DNA from: SIG710 sp045648605
Lineage (GTDB): Bacteria; Bacillota; Clostridia; Oscillospirales; CAG-272
Direction of reading: 5' to 3'
Length of the DNA stretch: 64,000 nucleotides
Assembly: GCA_045648605.1 (NCBI GenBank)
Contig: JAZROG010000056.1
Span: 1 to 64,000, forward strand
Shown in pieces: positions 54,022-61,363 of this stretch. The position numbers and the translations under genes were made by a program. Position 1 is the stretch's first letter. Every line of letters begins with the position of its first letter. The notes under the pieces were generated by a model, which saw only the letters and a list, made by a program, of their open reading frames with translations, searched no databases and had not been told where the DNA came from.

Positions 54022-54051
54022 AATGGATGAGAACAGCTGTTCTCATCCATT
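54022..54051 (+). promoter_or_regulatory. Perfect 30-bp palindrome at the DUF1858 transcription start
   Basis: An uninterrupted inverted repeat with two 15-bp arms (outer AATGGATGAG, centre AACAGCTGTT), beginning one base after the -10 box. As DNA it could be an operator; as RNA it would form a hairpin at the very 5' end of the transcript. It lies 24 nt before the ATG, just before AAGGAGG. Confidence 0.75.
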
Positions 54052-54075
54052 TCGTTTTATAAGGAGGTCAATAAA

Positions 54076-54276
54076 ATGACTGTTACAAAGCAATCTATCA
54101 TCGGTGATATTCTCGATGCTTGCCCCGATACTGCTCAGTTCTTCTTTGAGATCGGCATGCACTGCCTCGGTTGCCCCGCTTCCAGAGGTGAAAGCGTTGA
54201 GGACGCTTGCAAGGTACACGGCACAGATGCCGACGCACTCGTTGCAAAGATAAATAAGTACCTTGAATCCAAATAA
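54076..54276 (+). CDS. DUF1858 / hybrid-cluster-associated redox disulfide protein
   Basis: A 66-residue protein: IIGDILDACPDTAQFFFEIGMHCLGCPASRGES, with the CLGC disulfide motif typical of DUF1858. Related small proteins often accompany hybrid-cluster proteins or redox regulators. The rest is helical. It has its own promoter and probable terminator. The ligand and role are unknown. Confidence 0.9.
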   Translation: MTVTKQSIIGDILDACPDTAQFFFEIGMHCLGCPASRGESVEDACKVHGTDADALVAKINKYLESK

Positions 54277-54290
54277 TAAAAAATGCACTG

Positions 54291-54307
54291 CCCCGCACTC
54301 TGCGGGG
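54291..54307 (+). terminator. Weak terminator-like hairpin after DUF1858
   Basis: A GC-rich stem CCCCGCA / TGCGGGG with a 3-nt loop but only short T stretches after it. It may reduce rather than stop readthrough into trmK. Confidence 0.5.
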
Positions 54308-54333
54308 TATTGCTTTAAGGAGTTTTTAACATA

Positions 54334-55029
54334 ATGCAAAAGCTTGACAGCAGACTTCGTACTGCCCTGAAATATTTAAGAGAGGGCAAGACCCTTGCCG
54401 ATATAGGAACAGACCATGCCTATCTTCCAATTTATGCTGTAGAAAATGGATATTCCGCCCGAGCCATTGCCTCGGATATTAACGAAGGCCCCACAAAATG
54501 TGCCATGCAAAATGTCGCAGAAAGCGGTCTTTCGGATAAAATCACAGTAATTCGCACCGACGGGCTCTGCGGTCTTAATGAGCTTGCGCCCGATGATATC
54601 GCCATTTTCGGCATGGGCGGTGAGCTTATAGCACATATTCTGGATGAATCCCCTTGGGTAAAATCCAAGGACAAGCGCTTTATTCTTCAGCCAATGACAG
54701 CCGCTGATGATCTTCGTAAATATCTCTCAAAAAACGGATATTCCATAATCGAAGAGACTCTCTCGGAGCAGAGCGGAAAGCTTTATGTTACCATCTGCTG
54801 TGAATATACAGGTATTTGCGAGGAGATAAGCGAAGCGGAAGCGCTTCTTGGAAAATACAACATTGAAAACAACAGCGATTCTCCGATTTTCGAAAAAATG
54901 CTGGCAAGAACAATGAAAGGTCTAAGAATACGCATAAGCGGACTTCAAAGCGCTGCAAAAGACGCGTCCCTTGAGCAAAATATTTTGAACGATCTCAAAA
55001 AATATGAGGTAAAAAATGAAAACCATTGA
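54334..55029 (+). CDS. trmK: tRNA (adenine-N1-)-methyltransferase, TrmK family
   Basis: A 231-residue methyltransferase. DIGTDHAYLPIYAVENG is the SAM-binding motif; AIFGMGGELIAHIL and FILQPMTAADDLRKYL are family motifs. TrmK makes m1A22 in tRNA. The C-terminal part is a helical coiled-coil-like tail (about 190-231). It overlaps the Nif3-like gene by 14 nt; this pair is conserved in Firmicutes. Confidence 0.92.
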   Translation: MQKLDSRLRTALKYLREGKTLADIGTDHAYLPIYAVENGYSARAIASDINEGPTKCAMQNVAESGLSDKITVIRTDGLCGLNELAPDDIAIFGMGGELIAHILDESPWVKSKDKRFILQPMTAADDLRKYLSKNGYSIIEETLSEQSGKLYVTICCEYTGICEEISEAEALLGKYNIENNSDSPIFEKMLARTMKGLRIRISGLQSAAKDASLEQNILNDLKKYEVKNENH

Positions 55030-55783
55030 GCTATACAATTATCTGAATGATGCCATCCCCGCTTCCCTTTCCTGCGATTGGGATAATGACGGACTTATGT
55101 GCTCGGGCGATACCGAAAAAGAGGTAAAAAAAGTGCTCATTGCCCTTGATATCACCGAAAAGGTCGTAGATAAGGCAGCAAACGAGGGTTTTGATGCTAT
55201 AATTTCCCACCACCCTATGATATTCAAGAAGATAGGTGCTGTTGAGCCATCGGTTGCAAGCGCAAAAAAGGCAATTACTCTGATAAAAAACGATATTTCC
55301 GCAATGTCCTTTCACACAAGACTCGATGCACTCACAGGCGGTGTAAACGATGTTCTCTGCAAGAAGATAGGACTTAATAATGCTTCTGCATTTGGCTCAG
55401 ACGGCGAGAAAATGGGCAGGATCGGCACACTCGATGCGCCAATAGAAATTGAAGCCTTTTGTGAAATTCTGAAAAATGTACTCGGTGCACCTTTTGTTCT
55501 TGCTTCCTCTTGCGGAAAAAAGGTACACAGGGTCGCGCTTCTTGGCGGTGACGGCAAGGATTTTGTCGGTGACGTAATAATGAGCGGAGCTGATACCTTC
55601 CTTAGCGGAAGAATAAGCTACAACATAATGGTTGATGCTCCCGAAATGGGAATAAATCTCATCGAAGCCGGTCATTATTTCACAGAAGCTCCCGTATGCG
55701 AATTTCTTGCGGAGCTTGTAAAAAAAGCAGACTGCAAAATAGAAACCGAAATGTTTAATTCAAACGAAATAAAGGTCATATAA
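55016..55783 (+). CDS. Nif3-like dinuclear metal centre protein
   Basis: A 255-residue Nif3 family protein with SCDWDNDGLMCSG, IALDITEKVVD, ISHHPMIFK (two His ligands), SFHTRLDAL and a C-terminal GHYFTEAPV. The family forms hexameric rings with two metals per subunit. Some members act as GTP cyclohydrolases, but the role here is unknown. Its stop overlaps the start of the following methyltransferase by one base. Confidence 0.92.
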   Translation: MKTIELYNYLNDAIPASLSCDWDNDGLMCSGDTEKEVKKVLIALDITEKVVDKAANEGFDAIISHHPMIFKKIGAVEPSVASAKKAITLIKNDISAMSFHTRLDALTGGVNDVLCKKIGLNNASAFGSDGEKMGRIGTLDAPIEIEAFCEILKNVLGAPFVLASSCGKKVHRVALLGGDGKDFVGDVIMSGADTFLSGRISYNIMVDAPEMGINLIEAGHYFTEAPVCEFLAELVKKADCKIETEMFNSNEIKVI

Positions 55784-57174
55784 TGAAAAATCAAAATCTT
55801 AAGAAGGACGATATCCTTACCGTCCGAATAAATGAGATAAATAATCTTGGAAGCGGCGTTGGAAAGCTTGATGATGGGTGCGTTATATTCATAAACGGCG
55901 CGGTGACGGGTGAGCTTGTACGTGCAAAGCTTATCAAGGTAAATAAAAGCTTTTGCGTAGGAAGACTTGAAGAAATAATCGAGCCTTCGCCGTATAGGGA
56001 AAATTCCTTCTGCAATGCCCCTCTCTCCTGTGGCGGATGCGTTTATCGCCATGTAAAAAGAGAGCACGAGCTTGAGCTGAAAAAGAGCTATGTTGAGCAT
56101 TCCTTCATAAAAGTGGGGCTTTCCGATGTCAAGGTAAATGACGTTCTTTGTCTCCCCGAAAGGTCGGGATACCGAAACAAGGCGCAGTATCCTATCGGAA
56201 TGAGCAAAAACGGCGTTACCGCAGGCTTTTATGCCTCAAAAACTCACAAGATTATTCCCTCCCTTGATTGCGCGCTGCAGCCGAGGATCTTTTGCGAAAT
56301 CCTTTCTTTTTTCTGTGATTTTGCAACAAAAAAAGGAATAAGCGTCTATGACGAGGAAAGCGGAAGAGGACTTCTCCGCCATCTTTATCTGCGGTATGGA
56401 AAAAACACCGATGAGGTAATGGTCTGTATCGTTATAAACGGCTCTTCCCTGCCTTTTTCGGATGAATTTTGCAAAGTGCTTTGCGAAAAATTCCCATCTG
56501 TTAAAAGCATAATGCTTAATATAAACGAAAAAAACACCAATGTTGTGCTTGGAGAAAAATATATCACTCTTTTTGGCAAGTCTTATATAACAGATGTGCT
56601 TTGCGGAAAGAAATTCAATATCTCTCCCGGCTCATTTTATCAGGTGAATCACGATTGCGCAGAGCTTCTTTATGAAACAGCCGCGTCTCTCGGTGGCTTT
56701 ACAGGCAAAGAAACAGTCCTTGACCTCTACTGCGGAATAGGAACCATCGGTCTTTCCATTGCGGATAAGGTGGGCGAGGTGATTGGCATTGAGATCGTAC
56801 CTGAAGCTGTGGAATGTGCAAAGGAAAACGCAAGAATAAACGGAATTGAAAATGCCAAGTTCTACTGCGGAGACACTTCCTCTGCCGAAAAGCTCCTTGA
56901 AAACGCTTCAAAAGTAAGAGGAACGCTTAAGCCCGATGCGGTCATAATCGATCCACCGAGAAAAGGAAGCACACCCGAGCTTATAAACTATCTTGCAAAG
57001 CTCGATGTGCCGAAAATCATCTATATTTCCTGCGACCCCGATACACTTGCAAGAGATTGTGTGATTTTTAGAGAATTGGGCTATTCAATAGGCACTGTTA
57101 CTCCCGTTGATATGTTCCCCGCCACAGGGCATTGCGAAGCTGTTGTACAGCTTCGCCGCGATATAAATCCCTAA
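55783..57174 (+). CDS. 23S rRNA (uracil-C5)-methyltransferase, RlmCD/RlmD type
   Basis: A 463-residue RumA-family enzyme. It has an N-terminal TRAM domain (about 5-62), Fe-S-type cysteines in CNAPLSCGGC (about 71-80), a SAM motif VLDLYCGIGTIGLSIADKVG (about 313-331) and the catalytic Cys in IYISCDPDTLARD (about 415-427). In Firmicutes a single RlmCD handles both U747 and U1939. Downstream of the stop the sequence passes directly into repeat array A, and its last 15 nt pair with part of that array. Confidence 0.92.
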   Translation: MKNQNLKKDDILTVRINEINNLGSGVGKLDDGCVIFINGAVTGELVRAKLIKVNKSFCVGRLEEIIEPSPYRENSFCNAPLSCGGCVYRHVKREHELELKKSYVEHSFIKVGLSDVKVNDVLCLPERSGYRNKAQYPIGMSKNGVTAGFYASKTHKIIPSLDCALQPRIFCEILSFFCDFATKKGISVYDEESGRGLLRHLYLRYGKNTDEVMVCIVINGSSLPFSDEFCKVLCEKFPSVKSIMLNINEKNTNVVLGEKYITLFGKSYITDVLCGKKFNISPGSFYQVNHDCAELLYETAASLGGFTGKETVLDLYCGIGTIGLSIADKVGEVIGIEIVPEAVECAKENARINGIENAKFYCGDTSSAEKLLENASKVRGTLKPDAVIIDPPRKGSTPELINYLAKLDVPKIIYISCDPDTLARDCVIFRELGYSIGTVTPVDMFPATGHCEAVVQLRRDINP

Positions 57175-57177
57175 AGT

Positions 57178-57331
57178 GATTTGCGATATACGCCTTGCGG
57201 CGTGCGATATACCATGGTGCGATATGCACTGCGGTGCGCATAAAGGGATTTATATCATATCGCAACCGAGCAAAGTGAGGTTATATCGCATTTGAATAAA
57301 TATATCGCACGAGCAAAGCGAGTATATCGCA
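57178..57331. repeat. Mosaic short-repeat array A (leader of the four-helix/HNH cassette)
   Basis: About 150 nt built from a fixed short linker and variable inserts. The left half contains GCGATAT at 57183, 57204 and 57219; the right half has its reverse complement as ATATCGCA at 57257, 57283, 57302 and 57324. Inserts include ACGCC-TTGC-GGCGT, ACCATGGT, GCAC-TGCG-GTGC and two GAGCAAAG-type units. In addition GATATAAATCCCT at the end of the methyltransferase gene (57160-57172) is repeated inverted at 57244-57256. The array ends at the ribosome site of the next gene, so it would be its 5' untranslated region. Confidence 0.8.
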
Positions 57332-57345
57332 AAGGAGACATTAAA

Positions 57346-57693
57346 ATGAATGATAAAACAATAAAAGAATTGGCAGTTGAGTTAACGGTTGAAACAACAG
57401 CAATATGTGATAATATTAAAGGGAGAAATGTTTTTGTTAATCAATTATTACGCTCATGCTCTTCAATTGGAGCAAATACACATGAAGCTAAATATGCACA
57501 AAGCAAAGCAGATTTTATCAGCAAAATGGAAATAGCTCTTAAAGAGTGTTATGAAACGGAATATTGGCTCGAAATACTTTTCAAAGTTAATGCACTTTAC
57601 GCGATAACATATAAATCCTTGACAAACAAATGCGGAACTATAAGAAGAAAACTTATTGCATCTATTACGACTGCAAAAAATAAAAATGAATAG
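57346..57693 (+). CDS. Four-helix-bundle protein (S23/IVP, Avd-like)
   Basis: A 115-residue helical protein: ELAVELTVETTAICDNI, NVFVNQLLRSCSSIGANTHEA, DFISKMEIALKECYETEYWLEIL, and a C-terminal helix with KCGTIRRKLIASI. This is the four-helix-bundle family first seen in 23S rRNA intervening sequences and structurally like Avd of diversity-generating retroelements. No reverse transcriptase or variable repeats are nearby. The ATG at 57346 follows AAGGAG, right at the end of array A. The gene is AT-rich (one 60-nt line counts 17 G+C, versus 28 in a line of the upstream methyltransferase), which suggests transfer. It overlaps the HNH gene. Confidence 0.85.
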   Translation: MNDKTIKELAVELTVETTAICDNIKGRNVFVNQLLRSCSSIGANTHEAKYAQSKADFISKMEIALKECYETEYWLEILFKVNALYAITYKSLTNKCGTIRRKLIASITTAKNKNE

Positions 57694-58270
57694 TATCATA
57701 AAAAAAGAAAAAGGCGACATAATTTCAAACATTATTGAAATGCTTATTGATGATGATAAAAGTTCAGCAAAATCAATAATTATAAAAGAATATCCGCATA
57801 TTACTTATGATGTAGAAAAACGTAGATATACTATAGCTCAAAAAATGGAACAATTTATAAGAGATGGATTTATTGACAGATATACAGGGCAAAAACTTTT
57901 AAATCCGGGCATTCTTAAAATATTATCAACATATTTTCCTAATGAATTTCCTTTCCACCATCATTGGAAGATGTCAGAAACACACATTGCATATTGGGAA
58001 TTGATTCCTACCATTGACCATATATATCCCATTGCCAGGGGTGGAAATGAAGATAAAAACAATTGGGTTACAACTTCTATGAAAAACAATTCTATTAAAA
58101 GCAACTATACAATAGAAGAAATACATTGGACACTATATCCTCAAGGCAATATAAAAGATTGGGATGGCTTGTCAAAATCTCTTATAAAATTGGTTGATAA
58201 CAATAAAGACCTTTTAAAAGATAGCTACATAAAGGCTTGGTACACCATTTCGAAAAAACTACTAAAATAA
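57686..58270 (+). CDS. HNH endonuclease
   Basis: A 194-residue protein with a Zn-less HNH-like site: PTIDHIYPIARGGNEDKNNWVTTSMKNN, giving His, Asn/Asp and the following NNSIKSN. The N-terminal half (about 1-95) is helical and unrecognised. The ATG overlaps the end of the four-helix gene (ATGAATAG), so the two are one coupled unit. Like its neighbour it is AT-rich. It could be a homing-type or defence nuclease; no target or immunity gene is evident. Confidence 0.82.
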   Translation: MNSIIKKEKGDIISNIIEMLIDDDKSSAKSIIIKEYPHITYDVEKRRYTIAQKMEQFIRDGFIDRYTGQKLLNPGILKILSTYFPNEFPFHHHWKMSETHIAYWELIPTIDHIYPIARGGNEDKNNWVTTSMKNNSIKSNYTIEEIHWTLYPQGNIKDWDGLSKSLIKLVDNNKDLLKDSYIKAWYTISKKLLK

Positions 58271-58332
58271 TATTATCACACATTCAACACAAAAATTTCG
58301 AAGCTATTATCTTAGGTATAAAGGAACACACT

Positions 58333-59007
58333 ATGAAAAAGAAAATATATATCATCCTCACCGTTATGATTTTTGCCATCGCGGTATGCTTTATTGATGC
58401 GGTGATACATCCGAACTATTTTGTAAAAATACCAATAAAGATACTTTTCTTCCTCGCACTTCCATTGCTTTTCTTCGTAAAAAACAAAGAAGATTTCGGG
58501 GACTTCAAGAAGCTTTTTGTTTTTAAGAAAAAAGGTGTTTTAACCGCGCTACTGCTTGGCATCGGTATTTATGCCGTTATAATCGGCGGGTATTTCGTAA
58601 CAAGAAGCATCATTGATTATTCAAATATAACCACTTCTCTTGGCGACAGCATGGGAATAAATGCCGGGAATTTTCTTTGGGTATCGCTTTATATCTCACT
58701 TATGAATTCCTTTCTCGAAGAATTTTTCTTCCGCGGATACGGTTTCATGACACTAAAAAAGCACACCTCAAAAAAGGTGGCTTACGTCTTCAGTTCGGGG
58801 ATTTTTGCCTTATATCATGTTGGTATGCTTATCGGTATGTTTGATTTCGGTGCCCTTGCCCTGCTCCTTTTCGGGCTTATTATCGGCGGCTGTATCTTCA
58901 ATTATTTAAACGAAAAGCTCGATTGCATTTACCCATCATGGTTTGTACATATGTTCGCAAATTTTGCCATCAATACCGTCGGCTTCATCCTTTTTGGTAT
59001 CATTTAA
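58333..59007 (+). CDS. CPBP-family intramembrane glutamic endopeptidase
   Basis: A 224-residue polytopic protein (about six to seven membrane helices). The catalytic motif is LEEFFFRGYG (EExxxR, about 136-145), followed by ALYHVGML with the second-motif His (about 164-171) and SWFVHMFANF (about 200-209) near the end. CPBP/CAAX proteins cleave membrane substrates or process peptides. The ATG at 58333 follows AAGGA. Base composition returns to the local norm, so it belongs to the chromosome rather than the cassette. Confidence 0.88.
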   Translation: MKKKIYIILTVMIFAIAVCFIDAVIHPNYFVKIPIKILFFLALPLLFFVKNKEDFGDFKKLFVFKKKGVLTALLLGIGIYAVIIGGYFVTRSIIDYSNITTSLGDSMGINAGNFLWVSLYISLMNSFLEEFFFRGYGFMTLKKHTSKKVAYVFSSGIFALYHVGMLIGMFDFGALALLLFGLIIGGCIFNYLNEKLDCIYPSWFVHMFANFAINTVGFILFGII

Positions 59008-59028
59008 GAAGAAGTAAATATTTCGCCC

Positions 59029-59058
59029 AAAAAAGCACTTCTTGCGAAGTGCTTTTTT
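59029..59058. terminator. Bidirectional terminator between the CPBP gene and tRNA-Arg
   Basis: A 13-bp stem (A6 GCACTTC / GAAGTGC T6) with a TTGC loop. It sits exactly against the 3' end of the tRNA and serves both convergent transcripts. Confidence 0.88.
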
Positions 59059-59136
59059 TGGCCCGCCCAGGGGGATTTGAACCCTCGACCCACAGAATCG
59101 GAATCTGGTACTCTATCCGGGCTGAGCTATGGGCGG
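59059..59136 (-). tRNA. tRNA-Arg (anticodon CCG)
   Basis: A 78-nt tRNA with encoded CCA. The acceptor pairs CCGCCCA with TGGGCGG, discriminator G. The anticodon arm is CAGA-TTCCGAT-TCTG, giving anticodon CCG for codon CGG. The T arm contains GGTTCAAATCC. It is transcribed from a promoter at 59145-59173. Confidence 0.93.
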
Positions 59137-59144
59137 ATGGGTAT

Positions 59145-59173
59145 ATTTTACCATAAAATCATGTTTTTGTAAA
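59145..59173 (-). promoter_or_regulatory. Promoter of tRNA-Arg
   Basis: Minus strand TTTACA and TAAAAT with a 17-nt spacer, ending 9 nt from the tRNA 5' end. Confidence 0.72.
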
Positions 59174-59276
59174 GTCCTTTTTGCGGAATAAATACTTAAA
59201 TTTATGATAATAATAGACAAAGAAAGAGTAAAAAAGCCAAATCAAAAAAATATTTTGAGAAATTTCAAAAAAACTA

Positions 59277-59305
59277 TTGACAAATCATTCCAAATCTGTT
59301 ATAAT
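59277..59305 (+). promoter_or_regulatory. Promoter of tRNA-Gln
   Basis: TTGACA and TATAAT with a 17-nt spacer, 14 nt before the tRNA. Confidence 0.82.
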
Positions 59306-59319
59306 ATCTTCCGTTGCGA

Positions 59320-59395
59320 TGGGGCATCGCCAAGCGGTAAGGCAACGGACTCTGACTCCGTCATTACCTAGGTTCGAATCCTAGTGCCCCAGCCA
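59320..59395 (+). tRNA. tRNA-Gln (anticodon CTG)
   Basis: A 76-nt tRNA including encoded CCA. The acceptor pairs TGGGGCA with TGCCCCA. The anticodon arm is CGGA-CTCTGAC-TCCG, with anticodon CTG reading CAG. The T arm contains GGTTCGAATCC. A terminator follows immediately. Confidence 0.94.
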
Positions 59396-59427
59396 AAAAA
59401 ATCCAACTCGTAAGAGTTGGATTTTTT
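59396..59427 (+). terminator. Terminator of tRNA-Gln
   Basis: A perfect stem (A6 TCCAACTC / GAGTTGGA T6) with a GTAA loop, adjoining the CCA end. Confidence 0.88.
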
Positions 59428-59510
59428 CATTTGTGCCGTCAGGCACAACATCATTTGCCAAAATGGCAACATCATTTTGAGCAAAGCGAAAACATCATTT
59501 CCGCTCGCGG
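59428..59510. repeat. Mosaic short-repeat array B
   Basis: Three exact copies of the linker AACATCATTT (59447, 59468, 59491) separate small variable hairpins: GTGCC-GTCA-GGCAC, TTGCCA-AAA-TGGCAA, a GAGCAAAGCGA unit and CCGC-TC-GCGG. The 11-mer GAGCAAAGCGA (59479) also occurs in array A (57311). The rest of the gap to the transporter gene (to 59646) has no feature I can name except decaying unit remnants. Confidence 0.8.
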
Positions 59511-59646
59511 CTGCATCCAATGAAGTTACACCACGCGCAAACGGAATCATAACCATAGATATATTTTTAAATTTGGGGTTGATTTTCTTCACCTCTCTTG
59601 CTATAATAATGTGCAGTTATTGATTTTATCAAAAAAGGATTTTTTC

Positions 59647-60534
59647 ATGTTAGGTTATCTTTTTATTTTCATTTCAGTTGCCTTTAACATTACAAAGGGG
59701 TTTGGAACAAAGATGGTGAGCGAATCGGTAAAAACGCTCCGTGATAATCTTGATATCAGCCTTTACCGCAATGCGCTTTGCTGTGTTTTTTCATTCATAA
59801 CGGCAATTCTTGTGGGCGGAGTAGGCTTTTCTTTCAACGTCACCGAGTTCATCATCAGCGCTATCGCCGGAATCACAATGGCAATATTCATTTCAAGCTG
59901 GCTCTTTACAATAAAATCAGATTCTTTTATGCTTGTCAGCGCTTGCGCATCATCAAGCTTTATCGTTCCTGCTATCATCGGTATATTTTTTCTCGGTGAA
60001 AAGATAACTCTTAATAAGATAATTGCTTTTGTTATCATTGTTTTTGCTCTCTTTTTCTTGCTTAAATACAATACAAAGCTCAATGGTAAAATCTCTCTGA
60101 AATCGCTGATTCTTCTTGCTGTGGTACTGCTTTCACAGGGGATAAATCAGGCAATGCAGAAGATATATACCTATAATTTTCCCGATAAGGATGTCAGCCA
60201 CTATACCTTTTATGCCTCGGTCTTTACAGTCCTTGCGATACTTATTATGATGCCATTCTCAAAAAGGGACAAGTCTGCAGAAAAGGCTACTGCTCTTCTT
60301 TATCCCAAGGTGTTTTTCTATGCAACCGTCATGGCACTTGCACTTTTCGGAAATACATATTTCCAAACACTTGCCTCAAGAAGCGTTGATGCGCTGATTC
60401 TCTATCCGCTTTCAAGCGTACTTTCTCTCGGAGGTGCTTCCGCAATGTCTGCTATCCTCTTTGGCGAAAAGATGAACAGGGACAGCATAATCGGTGTTAT
60501 TCTGGTTTTTGTTGCACTACTTTTTGCAAGATAA
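59647..60534 (+). CDS. EamA/DMT-family transporter
   Basis: A 295-residue protein with about ten membrane helices in two repeats (FLGEKITLNKIIAFVIIVFALFFL at the end of repeat one, ILFGEKMNRDSIIGVILVFVALLFA at the end of repeat two). These are the usual EamA/10TMS drug-metabolite superfamily features. Substrate unknown. The ATG at 59647 follows AAAAAGGA. It is monocistronic and ends at a hairpin. Confidence 0.87.
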   Translation: MLGYLFIFISVAFNITKGFGTKMVSESVKTLRDNLDISLYRNALCCVFSFITAILVGGVGFSFNVTEFIISAIAGITMAIFISSWLFTIKSDSFMLVSACASSSFIVPAIIGIFFLGEKITLNKIIAFVIIVFALFFLLKYNTKLNGKISLKSLILLAVVLLSQGINQAMQKIYTYNFPDKDVSHYTFYASVFTVLAILIMMPFSKRDKSAEKATALLYPKVFFYATVMALALFGNTYFQTLASRSVDALILYPLSSVLSLGGASAMSAILFGEKMNRDSIIGVILVFVALLFAR

Positions 60535-60560
60535 TGTTTATAAGTTTGGTTCAAAATTGT

Positions 60561-60588
60561 AGAGACAGAGCGTTATAGCTCTGCCTCT
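60561..60588 (+). terminator. Intrinsic terminator after the EamA gene
   Basis: A stem AGAGaCAGAGC / GCTCTGcCTCT with one mismatch, a 6-nt loop and a T-rich tail. It may also act on the convergent sigF operon. Confidence 0.75.
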
Positions 60589-60593
60589 TTCTT

Positions 60594-61361
60594 TTATGCA
60601 AGCTCATCACGGAGAAAAGCAAAAATTTTCTTTTCCTCTCTTGAAACCTTCACCTGAGAAAGTCCGAGAGCATCTGCGGTCTCCTGCTGGGTATAATCCC
60701 GATAGTACCGAAGAAGAACTATTCTGCGCCATAGAGGCTGCATTTTTGATATTGCTTGCGAAAGTGCGATATTTTCGCAAAGCCTTTCCATCTCGGTGCT
60801 GCTGTCAACATCGGCAATAGTCCCCTCAAGGGTCATTCCATCCTCACCGTAAATAAAATCCGAGAGCGAGCTTACGGGAGTTATGGAATCGAGTGCCACC
60901 GCCGCCTCGGAAACACTGACGCCGCAAAGGGATGCAAGCTCATCGATATGCGGATCTCTTCCCTCGCTTGACATAATATCATTTTTAGCCTTCAGAAGCT
61001 GAACGCCAAGCTTTTTATAGCTTCGGCTGACCTTGATTATTCCATCGTCACGAAGATATCTTCTGATCTCTCCGATTATAAGCGGTACTGCATAAGTTGA
61101 AAAAACAGTACCTCTTTCAAGATCAAAGCTCCTTATTGCCTTGAGCATTCCTATGGTGCCTATCTGAATTAGATCCTCATATTCAAGACCTCTGTCCCGA
61201 AATTTTGCGGCTATGCTTCGAACAAGCCCCATATTGCTCTTTATAAGCTCCTCGGTTGCCCTCTCGTCCCCCTCCTGCGCAAGTGCTATCAGCGATTTGT
61301 TTTTTGAATATCCGTTTTCAGCCAAATCCTCCACCTCACCAAATCGGTTATCGGTACTCAT
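60594..61361 (-). CDS. sigF: Sporulation sigma factor SigF
   Basis: A 255-residue sigma-70 factor. Region 2 includes DLIQIGTIGMLKAIRSFDLERGTVFSTYAVPLI; region 3 and region 4 (QQETADALGLSQVKVSREEKK) are complete. It directs forespore transcription after septation and is held by SpoIIAB. Gene order spoIIAA-spoIIAB-sigF with tight spacing makes SigF far more likely than SigB or SigG. Confidence 0.95.
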   Translation of the reverse strand: MSTDNRFGEVEDLAENGYSKNKSLIALAQEGDERATEELIKSNMGLVRSIAAKFRDRGLEYEDLIQIGTIGMLKAIRSFDLERGTVFSTYAVPLIIGEIRRYLRDDGIIKVSRSYKKLGVQLLKAKNDIMSSEGRDPHIDELASLCGVSVSEAAVALDSITPVSSLSDFIYGEDGMTLEGTIADVDSSTEMERLCENIALSQAISKMQPLWRRIVLLRYYRDYTQQETADALGLSQVKVSREEKKIFAFLRDELA

Positions 61362-61363
61362 TC

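Noticed and set aside
57178..57331. CRISPR array
   Set aside because: Repeat words are only 7-9 nt, occur in both orientations, and the inserts are 8-17 nt palindromes rather than unique spacers of constant length. There are no cas genes.
57346..58270. Diversity-generating retroelement (Avd-like protein)
   Set aside because: No reverse transcriptase, no template/variable repeat pair and no variable lectin-type target gene in the window. The four-helix protein alone is not enough.
57346..58270. Toxin-antitoxin pair
   Set aside because: Overlapping small genes fit the layout, but a four-helix RNA-binding-like protein is not a known antitoxin for HNH nucleases. Kept only as an alternative to the mobile cassette.
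59137..59276. Additional tRNA or small RNA between the two tRNA genes
   Set aside because: Only the divergent promoters and AT-rich sequence are visible; no cloverleaf or terminator pair was found.
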